Origin: an uncultured Draconibacterium sp.
GTDB lineage: Bacteria; Bacteroidota; Bacteroidia; Bacteroidales; Prolixibacteraceae
DNA length: 64,000 bases
NCBI RefSeq assembly: GCF_963674925.1
Contig: NZ_OY771647.1
Span: forward strand, 759,501 to 823,500
Direction of reading: 5' to 3'
Part shown: positions 42,476 to 51,176 of the stretch, one piece after another
Layout of the letters: every line of letters begins with the position of its first letter
Numbering within the stretch: the stretch's first letter is position 1
Program-made: the position numbers and the translations under genes
The notes under the pieces: model-generated
Seen by the model: the letters and a program-made list of their open reading frames with translations, nothing else
The model's database searches: none
What the model was told of the DNA's origin: nothing

Positions 42476-42521
42476 TACAGGTTTCACGGCAATACGTTTT
42501 ATACTTAACATGAAACCTGTA
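42476..42521. repeat. 11-bp perfect inverted repeat downstream of the aminopeptidase gene
   Basis: TACAGGTTTCA (42476-42486) and TGAAACCTGTA (42511-42521) flank 24 bases. It sits just past the stop of the minus-strand M24 peptidase gene. No T-run follows on the minus strand, so it is not a classic terminator. Confidence 0.45.
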
Positions 42522-42536
42522 GGCATCAACATTTTA

Positions 42537-43904
42537 TCATCGTAAAGCTTCTACATCTTCAATGGTTTTTGGCTTTGGTTTGCCAAGTAGCTGCACGCCA
42601 TTTTCGGTCATTACAAAATCTTCTTCGTTTCGTATTCCGCCAAAATTCCGGTAGCTGTCCACCTTTTCCCAGTTAATAAAATCGTTGAATTTGCCTTGTC
42701 CGCGCCACAGGTCGATCAATTCAGGAATAAAGTAAATCCCCGGCTCGATGGTAAATACATGTCCGGCTCTAAGTGGTTTTGCCAAACGAAGCGATTTTAA
42801 ACCAAACTGTGTACTTTTGGGCTGTCCGTCGTAACCTACCCAAACTTCACCAAGATCTTCCATATCGTGTACATCCATTCCCATCATGTGGCCGGTTCCG
42901 CATGGGAAAAACAAAGCGTGCGCGCCGGCCTCAAATGCATCCATCGCATTTCCCCTGGTTAAACCCATCGATTTTAGCCCATCGAAAATGGTTGTGGCAG
43001 CTGCTATGTGGGCGTTTTTATAAGGCTTGTTCAATTCGAGCGCGCTAATGGCAGCTTCATGTCCGGCCAGCGAAATCTCATAGATTTCCTTTTGCTCGGG
43101 AGTAAATTTTTTGCTCACCGGAAAAGTACTTGACAAATCTCCGGAGTAGCATAATTCGTTTTCGTAACCGGCATCAACCAAAAACAGGTCGCCATCTTTT
43201 ATTGTATTTCCATGATAATGATTGTGCAAGGTTTGCCCGTTTTTTGTGGCAATTATCGGGAAAGCAATATTACCACCCGCTGCCAGTGCAACTTTATGGA
43301 TTTCGGCAGTCACCTGTGCTTCCGTCATTCCCGGACGCGCAAATTCCATGGCTGCAACGTGCATATCAACCGAAACGTTAACCGCCTGATGCAGTTGCTC
43401 GATCTCTTCTGCCGATTTTATCTCGCGCTGGCTAACCACAGCTTTTACCAACTCCAACGAGTAAGTATTCGCTACATCTCTTGGTACCACATCAATCAGC
43501 TCCATCAACTTTATTTTATTCTCGGGGCGGTAAAGCGGTAGAAAATGAATCTTCTTGCTTTTCTCCACAACCGAAGCCAGTTCTTTCATCGGAAAAACCG
43601 TTGACACGCCACACAACGCAGCACGGTCGGCAATGGTTGGCTGTGGCCCCATCCACACAATATCGTCGATGGTGTAATCATTTCCAAAAACAATCTCCTT
43701 GTCGTTATCAATATCGATTACCGCAGTCAGGCCCGGATGCTGAATTCCAAAATAATACAAAAAGGTGCTGTCTTGCCTGAAATGATAGGTATTATCAGCA
43801 TAATTCATCGATGATTCGTCGTTACCAAACAACAAAATCAATCCTTCCCCAACTTTTTCCTTTAGAACTTTTCTCCGTTCGATGTAAATCTCTTTCTGAA
43901 ACAT
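42537..43904 (-). CDS. Xaa-Pro aminopeptidase (M24B)
   Basis: M24B enzymes remove N-terminal residues that precede proline and use two metal ions. After an aminopeptidase P N-terminal domain (about 1-170, with EGLILLFGNDESSMNYADNTYHFRQDSTFLYYFG), the pita-bread domain shows the metal ligands in order: Asp in LFLVDAGYEN, Asp in YSGDLSSTFP, His in GTGHMMGMDVHDM, Glu in FTIEPGIYF and Glu in GIRNEEDFVMTENG. All five are intact. It lacks a signal peptide and is probably cytoplasmic. It is separated from the pulA operon by 116 bases. Confidence 0.94.
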   Translation of the reverse strand: MFQKEIYIERRKVLKEKVGEGLILLFGNDESSMNYADNTYHFRQDSTFLYYFGIQHPGLTAVIDIDNDKEIVFGNDYTIDDIVWMGPQPTIADRAALCGVSTVFPMKELASVVEKSKKIHFLPLYRPENKIKLMELIDVVPRDVANTYSLELVKAVVSQREIKSAEEIEQLHQAVNVSVDMHVAAMEFARPGMTEAQVTAEIHKVALAAGGNIAFPIIATKNGQTLHNHYHGNTIKDGDLFLVDAGYENELCYSGDLSSTFPVSKKFTPEQKEIYEISLAGHEAAISALELNKPYKNAHIAAATTIFDGLKSMGLTRGNAMDAFEAGAHALFFPCGTGHMMGMDVHDMEDLGEVWVGYDGQPKSTQFGLKSLRLAKPLRAGHVFTIEPGIYFIPELIDLWRGQGKFNDFINWEKVDSYRNFGGIRNEEDFVMTENGVQLLGKPKPKTIEDVEALR

Positions 43905-44057
43905 TTATGCAGTTTTTTTATGAGAACGTGAATGTAATAAATTCTCAAATTCACAGTATGACAAATGTTCTCATTGCTTTCACAAAAATTCATTCGCAAT
44001 ACATTAAGCACGCAACCTTTATTGAATATAATCCATCTGTTTACTAAACAAAAGATA

Positions 44058-44675
44058 ATGCGAGCTAATTATTTTTTCCTGCTAAGCCTGATACTACTTG
44101 CTTTTGTTTCGTGCAATAACAGTTCTGACGACGAATTTGAAATGCCGGAACGCAGTTATACCAGTCTGATAGAACGAAATTCGGATAACATTTTTGAAGC
44201 CGAATTGATAACAAAAGCCGAATCGTACTATCCTCCGCGAGAAGATGTTGTTGATGCCACCGAATGGTCGGGCATGGAAGTACCTGAAACAGCCTATTGG
44301 TATTATAATTCTTTTGATGGCGTACTGATTCCTTATTGTATTACCACCGAAGCCATTGATTATTATTCGGATTTAATTGACCAATACAACGCAAACAGAG
44401 ACGAAGTTTTCTTTATCGTCGCAGAGTTTACCTACACGGCAAATGTTGAATTTCAGCAGAATTACACTTCACCGAACACCAATTCTCACGGTGAAACTGT
44501 AGAGTCTCAAAATTTTGAGTCGGTTTATGTTGTCACACTCGATTTACACTGGACAGATTACTGCGGACCACTTTGTGCCATGTGGATCGAAAAACAACGA
44601 ATTGTTGTTTTTAATGAATCGGGCGAATTACTTGAAATTTTCTTGGACGGGACGATATCAGTTCCCGTTTCCTAA
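44058..44675 (+). CDS. Lipoprotein of unknown function
   Basis: The frame opens at 43965, but the first good start is 44058, which gives a lipoprotein signal MRANYFFLLSLILLAFVSC with the lipobox Cys at residue 19, followed by the acidic NNSSDDEFEMPE. The mature part of about 185 residues is rich in Tyr, Glu and Asp and contains YYPPREDVVDATEWSG, EVFFIVAEFTYTANVEF and LHWTDYCGPLCAMWIEK (a CGxxC pair near the C-terminus). I do not recognise the family. It is flanked by a strong bidirectional terminator. Confidence 0.75.
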   Translation: MRANYFFLLSLILLAFVSCNNSSDDEFEMPERSYTSLIERNSDNIFEAELITKAESYYPPREDVVDATEWSGMEVPETAYWYYNSFDGVLIPYCITTEAIDYYSDLIDQYNANRDEVFFIVAEFTYTANVEFQQNYTSPNTNSHGETVESQNFESVYVVTLDLHWTDYCGPLCAMWIEKQRIVVFNESGELLEIFLDGTISVPVS

Positions 44676-44689
44676 CCAATTCGAATATA

Positions 44690-44740
44690 AAAAGAGCCTT
44701 GCTTGTCTGAAAAGATCAATGTAAGGCTCTTTTACTTTTT
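44690..44740. terminator. Bidirectional terminator between convergent genes
   Basis: AAAAGAGCCTT (44690-44700) pairs perfectly with AAGGCTCTTTT (44723-44733) across 22 bases. T-rich sequence follows on the plus strand (TTTTACTTTTT), and the matching side is A-rich, which serves the minus-strand peptidase gene. Confidence 0.75.
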
Positions 44741-46379
44741 ATAAATCTACCACCTGAAAACCGGCTACATAAAAGTCTTTATCCACTTCTACCTTTTTTA
44801 CTTTCTCATCAGAGTCGAAAAATTTCCAACGTCTGGAAGGATTCAACCAGTGAGGCTCTCCATTGATGTATACTTTCAGTGGCAATTTAAAATTGTTGAC
44901 ACAATTTGCCCACCGAAATTGCAGCTTACCATCAATCATTGCATACTCAAAAGTCGGAATTCGTGTATCTCGCAAATACTGGTTAAAAAAGCCATTTAGA
45001 TCAAGCCCGGTGTGTTCGATTAAATAACCTTCAATTTGTTCAGCTTTCACCGTTTGGTGATAGAACTCTTCGTTTAAACCACGAAGAATTCCACGCCATT
45101 TCTCATCGTCATCCACAACTTGTCGCAGTGTATGCAACATGTTGGCTCCTTTGGGGTACATATCGCCCGATCCCGGATAATTTACACCGTAGACCCCAAT
45201 AACAGGGCGGTCGTTGAGAATTCCCAGGCGGCTGCCCCGGATATATTCCGAGCCGGCTTTTTTACCCCAGAAATACTCCACAAAAAGGTTTTCCGAATAA
45301 TTGGTAAAACTTTCGTGAATCCACATATCGGCCTCATCCCAATTGGTAATGTTATTGGCAAACCACTCGTGCCCCGACTCATGAATAATGATAAAATCGA
45401 ATTTAAATCCCCAGCCCGAATAGCTTATATCGCGGCCACCATAGCCATTCCGGTAACCATTTCCGTAAGTCACCGAACTTTGGTGCTCCATGCCCGGATA
45501 GGGCACTTCCACCAGTTTGTATCCGTCTTCGTAAAACGGATAAGGTCCAAACCAGTGCTCGAATGCTTCCAGCATCATTGGCGCCTGTTTAAAATGCTCT
45601 TTTGCCTTTTCCAGGTTTTGTTTCAGTACCCAGTAATCGCAATCCAAATCGCCCTTTTCGCCTTTAAAAACTTCGTGCCAGTGGGCATAATTCCCAATGT
45701 TAATGTTTACTCCATAGTTGTTTATCGGGTTGTTTACAAACCAGTGCGCCGTTTTTGTGCCATCAGCATTTTGCTCCACACCGCGTAAACGGCCGTTCGA
45801 TACATCCATTAAATGATCAGGGAACGTAACGCTTATCAACATGCTGTCGGGCTCATCGAACGGATGGTCTTTGCATGGCCACCACAAACTACCACCGTCG
45901 CCCTGGTTGGTATTTACAATAAAATCGTTGCCATTCTCATCTTTCTGCCAGCTAATACCTCCATCCCATGGAGGTCTCTTACTTATCTTTGGTTTCCCTG
46001 AATACTCTACCAACAGTTCGTTAACATCATTTGGGTGTTGTTCTTTCTCCAATGTCACAAACCAGGCATTGCCATCTCGTGTATAATCGAGCGACTTGCC
46101 ATTTTGAGAAATTCGGGAAATAGTCATTGGCGGCTGCAGATCGATCTGCATCAGCTGATTCGATTCTAAAACCCTGTATTGAATCAGGTTGCTACCGGAA
46201 ATTGTGCTGTCAGCCGGATCTACTTTTACATTCAAATGATAATAAGTGAGATCCCACCAAACTCGTTCCGGAGTGATACTTCCACGCAACGAATCCTGAT
46301 GTGTAAAATTTGTTTTTTGTGCAGCTGCATTCAATCCCAAAACAACCAACAATGTTGCAATAAATAATCTGTGTCTCAT
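44739..46379 (-). CDS. Secreted M1 family metallopeptidase
   Basis: M1 peptidases remove N-terminal residues using one zinc. The zinc motif is IIHESGHEWFANN, with the third ligand Glu in HESFTNYSENLF, and the substrate loop is the YPGMEHQSSVTYGN variant that is usual in Bacteroidota in place of GAMEN. The N-terminal beta domain (YYHLNVKVDPADSTISGSNLIQYRV) and a short C-terminal part complete 546 residues; the ERAP-like extra domain is absent. The longer start at 46382 is a TTG, so the ATG at 46379 is used, which gives a signal peptide ending NAAAQ. It follows the S15 peptidase gene by 24 bases in one operon. Confidence 0.92.
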   Translation of the reverse strand: MRHRLFIATLLVVLGLNAAAQKTNFTHQDSLRGSITPERVWWDLTYYHLNVKVDPADSTISGSNLIQYRVLESNQLMQIDLQPPMTISRISQNGKSLDYTRDGNAWFVTLEKEQHPNDVNELLVEYSGKPKISKRPPWDGGISWQKDENGNDFIVNTNQGDGGSLWWPCKDHPFDEPDSMLISVTFPDHLMDVSNGRLRGVEQNADGTKTAHWFVNNPINNYGVNINIGNYAHWHEVFKGEKGDLDCDYWVLKQNLEKAKEHFKQAPMMLEAFEHWFGPYPFYEDGYKLVEVPYPGMEHQSSVTYGNGYRNGYGGRDISYSGWGFKFDFIIIHESGHEWFANNITNWDEADMWIHESFTNYSENLFVEYFWGKKAGSEYIRGSRLGILNDRPVIGVYGVNYPGSGDMYPKGANMLHTLRQVVDDDEKWRGILRGLNEEFYHQTVKAEQIEGYLIEHTGLDLNGFFNQYLRDTRIPTFEYAMIDGKLQFRWANCVNNFKLPLKVYINGEPHWLNPSRRWKFFDSDEKVKKVEVDKDFYVAGFQVVDL

Positions 46380-46403
46380 CAAACTACAATTTAGAAATCC
46401 GTG

Positions 46404-48260
46404 TTATTGAATTGCTTTGTTGTAAGCTTCTGCTCCGCCAACAACCGGAATTTCGATGCTGGTTCCATTCAAATCAACCGTTAATTCGGTTCCGGGTTTT
46501 GGATGAAGCGTAAAATCTTTATCACTTGAAAAAATCATCAAGCCAATTTGCTGCCCGGCTTTAATCACCTGATCATCGGGTTGCAGTTCGAATGTCATTT
46601 CGTAGAATTTACCCGGTTTTAAAGGCTCACTTTCACGCAGTGATTTATAGTTCTGCAAGTCGGCCCAACCACGGGTGATCAGATTATCAGTAATTTTTGG
46701 ACGGCGCCACTGCGAATTGTTCCAAGGTAACGAAACCAGGTAAACCGAAAGGTTGACTGCCGGTTTGTTACTGGCCGCTTTAATCGTAATTTTTGGTTTT
46801 CCCGAAATATGTACGTCTTCCTTTAATTCCGGGCTAACATAAATTAACCGGTGCTCGGTAATTTCAGCCTGTGCCAACGCCTCGCTCGAAAATGAATAGT
46901 TATCGACCAATGTTTCTTCTGTTTGTTTCATTGGTTTTTCAACAACAAGGGCACCTTTCTCCGGCGCTCCCGAAGTTAGAAAGAAAGTTACCGGGTTGGC
47001 ATCCGGATTTGGATAATCAGCATAAGAAGTAGGGTGATCGTGATCAGCGTCTTCGCGCACAATCCATGCTTTTGGATCGTTTTCCACACCATTTTCGATA
47101 CCAAATAAATAGCGTGTAAACCAACGGTTCATCATACTAAGTGGTGGTGGTCCACCATGACCATCCTGATGGTAATAAATCTGGCAGGGAATACCTTTTG
47201 CCTTCGCTGCTTCGTAAATGCGCAAACTATGCTCGGGCACCACATTCCAGTCGTTAAAACCATGCGACATCAGCATGGCAGCTTTCATCGGCTCCATATC
47301 ATTCAGGTAATCGCGGCCGGCCCAAAAATCGTTGTAGTCGCCGGTTACTCGATCTTGTCCGTTTTTCATTTCATCATCACGAATATGCTCACGTGCATAA
47401 GCTCTTTTATCGAGGTCGCCGCTGTGAATAAAATCAAAAAGCACATCTACATCCTCACCCAAATAACCACCGGGAGAGCGCACCAAACCATTCGAGCGGT
47501 AATAATGATAATACGAAGTGTTGGGAGCAATCGGAATAATAGCCTCCAGTCCTTCAACACCTGTAGTTGCGGCGGCCAAAGGCAAAGTTCCTTCATACGA
47601 AGTTCCGGTCATTCCCACTTTTCCTGTACACCAGTAAGCTTCAACTTCTTCATTTCCCCGTCGTGTTTTGTAGCCTTTTGCGCGCCCGCAAAGCCAATCG
47701 ATTACCGCTTTTGGAGCCAGCGATTCATTGTCGCCACCTACTGTTGGTGAGCCATCAGACAATCCGGTTCCCGGAGACGACGAATGCACCACAACAAAAC
47801 CACGGGGAACCCAGGTTTTTATCTGCGCCTTCGAAATAATCGGCCGTTCTCCACGGCGCTTAATTTCGGGAGGATGCACGTGTTGTTTTGGCCTTTCACC
47901 CAATTCCTGTTTAACATCCCAAAAGAACTCAGGATTGTTTCCGGCAACACCGGCAAAATACGGGCTTGAGTTATAAATAACAGGAAGTTTTAAACCTTCA
48001 CTTTCGGTTTGCCGCGGACGTGTAACATCAACATGCATACGATCCAACAGGCCATCGCCATCCGAATCAAATTCGGTTTCCACCCACAGGTCTTCGCGAA
48101 TCCAGTAATCCGGATCTTCAAACGCTTTTACAATTTGTGCCTCTCCATCTTTAAAAAAAGGCTTTGCCGGTTCGTTTTGTTGTGCGCGGCTATCAACCAC
48201 CCACAACTGAACAAGCACCAAACAGACAACACTTAAACTCAGCTTTTTAATAATCTTCAT
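46404..48260 (-). CDS. Secreted X-Pro dipeptidyl-peptidase/CocE-NonD family hydrolase (S15)
   Basis: The 618-residue protein has a signal peptide (about 1-27, ending DSRAQ) and an alpha/beta hydrolase fold: VHSSSPGTGLSDGSP, the nucleophile Ser in GMTGTSYEGTLPLAAA, the Asp region in MLMSHGFNDWNVVPEHS and the His in YYHQDGHGG. A jelly-roll PepX C-terminal domain follows (about 435-610, ending LTVDLNGTSIEIPV). Members cleave X-Pro dipeptides or acyl esters. Together with the M1 gene downstream it suggests stepwise digestion of peptides in the periplasm, including proline-containing ones. Confidence 0.9.
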   Translation of the reverse strand: MKIIKKLSLSVVCLVLVQLWVVDSRAQQNEPAKPFFKDGEAQIVKAFEDPDYWIREDLWVETEFDSDGDGLLDRMHVDVTRPRQTESEGLKLPVIYNSSPYFAGVAGNNPEFFWDVKQELGERPKQHVHPPEIKRRGERPIISKAQIKTWVPRGFVVVHSSSPGTGLSDGSPTVGGDNESLAPKAVIDWLCGRAKGYKTRRGNEEVEAYWCTGKVGMTGTSYEGTLPLAAATTGVEGLEAIIPIAPNTSYYHYYRSNGLVRSPGGYLGEDVDVLFDFIHSGDLDKRAYAREHIRDDEMKNGQDRVTGDYNDFWAGRDYLNDMEPMKAAMLMSHGFNDWNVVPEHSLRIYEAAKAKGIPCQIYYHQDGHGGPPPLSMMNRWFTRYLFGIENGVENDPKAWIVREDADHDHPTSYADYPNPDANPVTFFLTSGAPEKGALVVEKPMKQTEETLVDNYSFSSEALAQAEITEHRLIYVSPELKEDVHISGKPKITIKAASNKPAVNLSVYLVSLPWNNSQWRRPKITDNLITRGWADLQNYKSLRESEPLKPGKFYEMTFELQPDDQVIKAGQQIGLMIFSSDKDFTLHPKPGTELTVDLNGTSIEIPVVGGAEAYNKAIQ

Positions 48261-48531
48261 TCGTTCAAAATTTTTACACAGTCCTTAACCAGCGATATCA
48301 AAAATTGGCCCCGGACTGTTTATATTACAGTTTTTTATGATTTCCCTCCCAAAAAACAGGGGTGACAAGCTTATTTTTTTGAAAAGCTAAATATAGCCAC
48401 ACTCAACTTTTATTTGATGACGAATGACAGACTTTGTTAATTATTTGTAAGGAATTAAAGTGTGATTCATCCTTTTTTCTATTTAAAGAGCTTTTTGTAT
48501 TTTATTTGCATCAATTATTAACACGACAGCT

Positions 48532-48639
48532 ATGATTGTAGCAGGCATGCTGGTATTTTTTGCATCGCTCGAATTTGCCTTGGGTATTTGTATGGGCTGC
48601 ATTATATACACTAATAACGTACTACCATTTTATAAATAA
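48532..48639 (+). CDS. 35-residue membrane protein resembling the DUF4395 C-terminal tail
   Basis: ATG to TAA encodes a 35-residue peptide with one hydrophobic helix (IVAGMLVFFASLEFALGI), then CMGC, IIYTNNVLPFYK. The order L-E-x-x-x-G-x-C-x-G-C-x-x-Y is how DUF4395 membrane proteins end. The rest of that family (about 100 residues) is not encoded upstream in any frame I can see. It sits alone between divergent genes and is followed by a good terminator, which suggests a real short transcript. It could instead be a decayed gene remnant. Confidence 0.5.
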   Translation: MIVAGMLVFFASLEFALGICMGCIIYTNNVLPFYK

Positions 48640-48666
48640 TTCTACTTAATACAATTTATCAGTTTT

Positions 48667-48698
48667 AAGGCTTCTGTCAACAGACAGTGGCCTTTTTT
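48667..48698 (+). terminator. Terminator after the 35-residue ORF
   Basis: AAGGCTTCTGTC (48667-48678) pairs with GACAGTGGCCTT (48683-48694) apart from a two-base internal mismatch. The loop has four bases and a six-T run follows. It lies 27 bases after the short ORF and in the same direction. Confidence 0.75.
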
Positions 48699-48817
48699 AT
48701 TTCCTCTTCTCCGAAAAACTAAATATTGAATGCAGTTGAATTAATATTCCCCCCACGAGCTTGTACAAAATAATTATACTATTTTCGATCCTCAATCTTA
48801 AACCATAACAACCGCCG

Positions 48818-50122
48818 ATGATAAAAACAAAAAATAAAGTCGCCAATCCGGCAATGTGGGTTCCAACGGCCTATTTTGCAATGGGCTTACCTTTTATGGT
48901 GCTGGCACAGTCAACGGCTATCATGTATAAAAACATGGGGATCTCCGATTCCAAAATCGCCTTCTGGACCTCGCTGATTATGCTTCCGTGGACCTTAAAA
49001 CCACTATGGAGCCCGGTTTTGGAGATGTTCAAATCGAAGAAGTTTTTTGTTGTAACCAGTCAGTTTATTACGGCAATAACTTTTGCATTAATTGCTTTTG
49101 CGCTTCCCCTACCCAACTTTTTTGCCTACACCATTGCTTTGCTTGGAGTTATTGGATTTAGCGGGGCCACCACCGACATTGCAACCGACGGCGTTTATCT
49201 CAGTGTCCTCTCATCAAAAGATCAGGCAAAATACATTGGCTGGCAGGGAGCGTCGTACAATGTGGGAAAATTTTTGGCCTACGGAGGTTTTGTTACCATA
49301 GCCGGAATTCTTGAAAAACAGCTGGGCGTGGTAAATGCCTGGGTAGCTGTGATGCTTGGAATTGGCGGTGTAATGAGTTTGGTAGGTCTTTATCACTCGC
49401 GTATGTTGCCTGGCGGCGAAGCCTCGACATCAGAAGTAAAAAGCCTGAAAGAAGGGTTTGACACACTTTGGGATGTGCTAAAAACTTTCTTTCAGAAAAA
49501 ATACATTTACTGGTACATTGCTTTTATTGTGCTATACCGGTTTGCCGAAGGATTTGCCATTAAAATTGCGCCGTTGTTTTTTAAAGCTGCCGTTGCTGAT
49601 GGCGGATTGGGTTTAACAACCACCGAAATTGGCGTTGTTTACGGAACATTCGGAACCGCTGCTTTTGTTGTCGGATCGTTATTGGCCGGTTATTTTATTG
49701 CACGACGCGGATTAAAACGAGCTTTGCTTATTTTAGTCAGCACTTTTAATATTCCCTTTTTGGTTTACGCCATACTGGCACATTATCAACCTTCGAGCCT
49801 ATACCTGATTGGAGGTGCCGTAGTTCTGGAGTATTTTGGCTATGGTTTTGGTTTTGTTGGACTGATGCTGTTTATGATGCAGCAGGTAGCTCCCGGAAAA
49901 TACAAAATGGCACACTACGCTTTTGCCACCGGAATTATGAATCTTGGATTTATGGTGCCCTCAATGCTAAGTGGCTATTTTAGTGATTGGCTGGGCTACA
50001 AATTGTTTTTTGCCTGGGTGTTGGTGGCTACCATTCCAATATTTATTGCCGCACGATTTGTGCCTTTCGGACACCCCGAGAATGTAGATGAACAAACAAA
50101 AGAAACAGAGAATAATGTCTAA
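48818..50122 (+). CDS. MFS transporter linked to GH130
   Basis: The 434-residue protein has about twelve hydrophobic helices. It starts AMWVPTAYFAMGLPFMVLAQSTAIMYKNMGISDSKIAFWTS and has an AmpG/MelB-like cytoplasmic loop. Other features are GATTDIATDGVYLSVLSSKDQAKYIGWQGASYNVGK and a mid-protein linker (about 200-225). The stop overlaps the GH130 start by 8 bases, so the two are co-translated. In Bacteroides mannan loci an MFS carrier beside a GH130 phosphorylase imports beta-mannosyl-glucose or mannobiose. I infer the same cargo here. Confidence 0.88.
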   Translation: MIKTKNKVANPAMWVPTAYFAMGLPFMVLAQSTAIMYKNMGISDSKIAFWTSLIMLPWTLKPLWSPVLEMFKSKKFFVVTSQFITAITFALIAFALPLPNFFAYTIALLGVIGFSGATTDIATDGVYLSVLSSKDQAKYIGWQGASYNVGKFLAYGGFVTIAGILEKQLGVVNAWVAVMLGIGGVMSLVGLYHSRMLPGGEASTSEVKSLKEGFDTLWDVLKTFFQKKYIYWYIAFIVLYRFAEGFAIKIAPLFFKAAVADGGLGLTTTEIGVVYGTFGTAAFVVGSLLAGYFIARRGLKRALLILVSTFNIPFLVYAILAHYQPSSLYLIGGAVVLEYFGYGFGFVGLMLFMMQQVAPGKYKMAHYAFATGIMNLGFMVPSMLSGYFSDWLGYKLFFAWVLVATIPIFIAARFVPFGHPENVDEQTKETENNV

Positions 50123-51083
50123 AAAAGTAAACATACCTTTTGAAGAACGCCCGCAAGGCTGCACCGACGTAATGTGGCGCTATTCGAAGAATCCCGTAAT
50201 TGGTCGGTACGAAATTCCTACATCGAACAGTATTTTTAATAGTGCCGTTGTTCCTTTTGAAGATGGTTTTGCCGGCGTTTTTCGCTGCGACAACAAAGCT
50301 GTGCAGATGAATATTTTTGCCGGTTTCAGTAAAGACGGGATCAACTGGGAGATCAATCAAGACCCAATTGAAATGGTTGCCGGAAATACCGAAATGATCG
50401 AGTCGGATTATAAATACGACCCGCGTGTTACCTGGATTGAAGACCGCTACTGGGTAACCTGGTGTAACGGCTACCACGGACCAACAATCGGCATTGCCTA
50501 CACTTTCGATTTTAAAACCTTTCACCAGTGCGAAAACGCCTTTTTGCCTTTTAACCGAAACGGGGTGCTTTTCCCTGAAAAAATTAATGGGAAATATGCC
50601 ATGTTAAGCCGCCCGAGCGATAATGGACATACACCGTTTGGCGATATTTACATTAGTTACAGCCCCGATATGAAATACTGGGGCGAGCACCGCTGTGTAA
50701 TGAAAGTAACTCCTTTTGAGCTAAGTGCGTGGCAGTGTACGAAAATTGGTGCCGGATCGGTTCCGATTAAAACTGAAGAAGGTTGGCTGGAGTTCTATCA
50801 CGGTGTAATTAACACCTGCAACGGATTTCGTTATTCGATGGGTGCTGCGATTCTCGATCTGGAAGATCCATCGAAAGTATTGTACCGCACACAGCCATAT
50901 TTACTGGCTCCTGCAGCTCCGTACGAACTGGCCGGTGATGTGCCAAATGTTGTGTTCCCTTGTGCCGCACTTAGCGACGGTGAAAAGATTGCCGTTTATT
51001 ACGGTGCTGCTGATACGGTTGTGGGAATGGCTTTTGCTTACCAACAGGAATTGATTGATTTTATTAAGGAAAATTCGATATAA
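50115..51083 (+). CDS. GH130 phosphorylase or mannosidase (beta-mannoside)
   Basis: GH130 enzymes phosphorolyse beta-1,4-mannosyl-glucose or mannooligosaccharides; a few hydrolyse beta-1,2-mannosides. The five-bladed propeller motifs are present: YSKNPVIGRYEIPTSNSIFNSAVVPF, SDYKYDPRVTWIEDRYWVTWC (with the catalytic Asp expected in YDPR), FPEKINGKYAMLSRPSDNGHTPFGDIYISYSPD, WQCTKIGAGSVPIKTEEGWLEFYHGV and VFPCAALSDGEKIAVYYGAADTVVGMA. The phosphate-binding basic residues around RPSDNGH favour a phosphorylase. The frame is open from 50088, but the ATG at 50115, overlapping the MFS stop, gives the normal N-terminus. No mannanase is adjacent. Confidence 0.92.
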   Translation: MSKKVNIPFEERPQGCTDVMWRYSKNPVIGRYEIPTSNSIFNSAVVPFEDGFAGVFRCDNKAVQMNIFAGFSKDGINWEINQDPIEMVAGNTEMIESDYKYDPRVTWIEDRYWVTWCNGYHGPTIGIAYTFDFKTFHQCENAFLPFNRNGVLFPEKINGKYAMLSRPSDNGHTPFGDIYISYSPDMKYWGEHRCVMKVTPFELSAWQCTKIGAGSVPIKTEEGWLEFYHGVINTCNGFRYSMGAAILDLEDPSKVLYRTQPYLLAPAAPYELAGDVPNVVFPCAALSDGEKIAVYYGAADTVVGMAFAYQQELIDFIKENSI

Positions 51084-51091
51084 AAAAGAAG

Positions 51092-51138
51092 TTCACGCAA
51101 AGACGCAGAAATTTCGCGAAGTGCGCTGAGAAAAAATG
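51092..51138 (+). repeat. Dispersed intergenic repeat, short copy
   Basis: TTCACGCAAAGACGCAGAAA and the following TTTCGCGAAG resemble the left half of the element at 55572-55654 (about 25 of the first 29 bases agree). It lies just after the GH130 stop and before the terminator hairpin. Confidence 0.5.
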
Positions 51139-51143
51139 TGAAT

Positions 51144-51176
51144 AGTGATACTCTCACCTGAAGTGAGGGTATCACT
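51144..51176. terminator. Bidirectional terminator between convergent genes
   Basis: AGTGATACTCTCAC (51144-51157) pairs with GTGAGGGTATCACT (51163-51176), 14 bp with one wobble and a 5-base loop. On the minus strand it directly follows the TAG of the small secreted protein and is followed by ATTCACATTTTTT. Confidence 0.7.

Larger units (their letters stand above)
48261..48817. other. Intergenic region, 557 bases, with one very short gene
   Basis: It lies between the divergent S15 peptidase and MFS genes. It contains a 35-codon membrane ORF (48532-48639) with its own terminator (48667-48698). The remaining sequence is AT-rich, and no other frame or RNA gene is supported. Confidence 0.5.

Noticed and set aside
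43965..44057. Longer start for the lipoprotein at 44058
   Set aside because: The extra 31 residues precede a perfect lipoprotein signal and would place the lipobox internally.
45440..45520. Altered GAMEN motif in the M1 peptidase
   Set aside because: The GMEHQS form is the usual one in many Bacteroidota M1 peptidases, so it is not a sign of inactivity.
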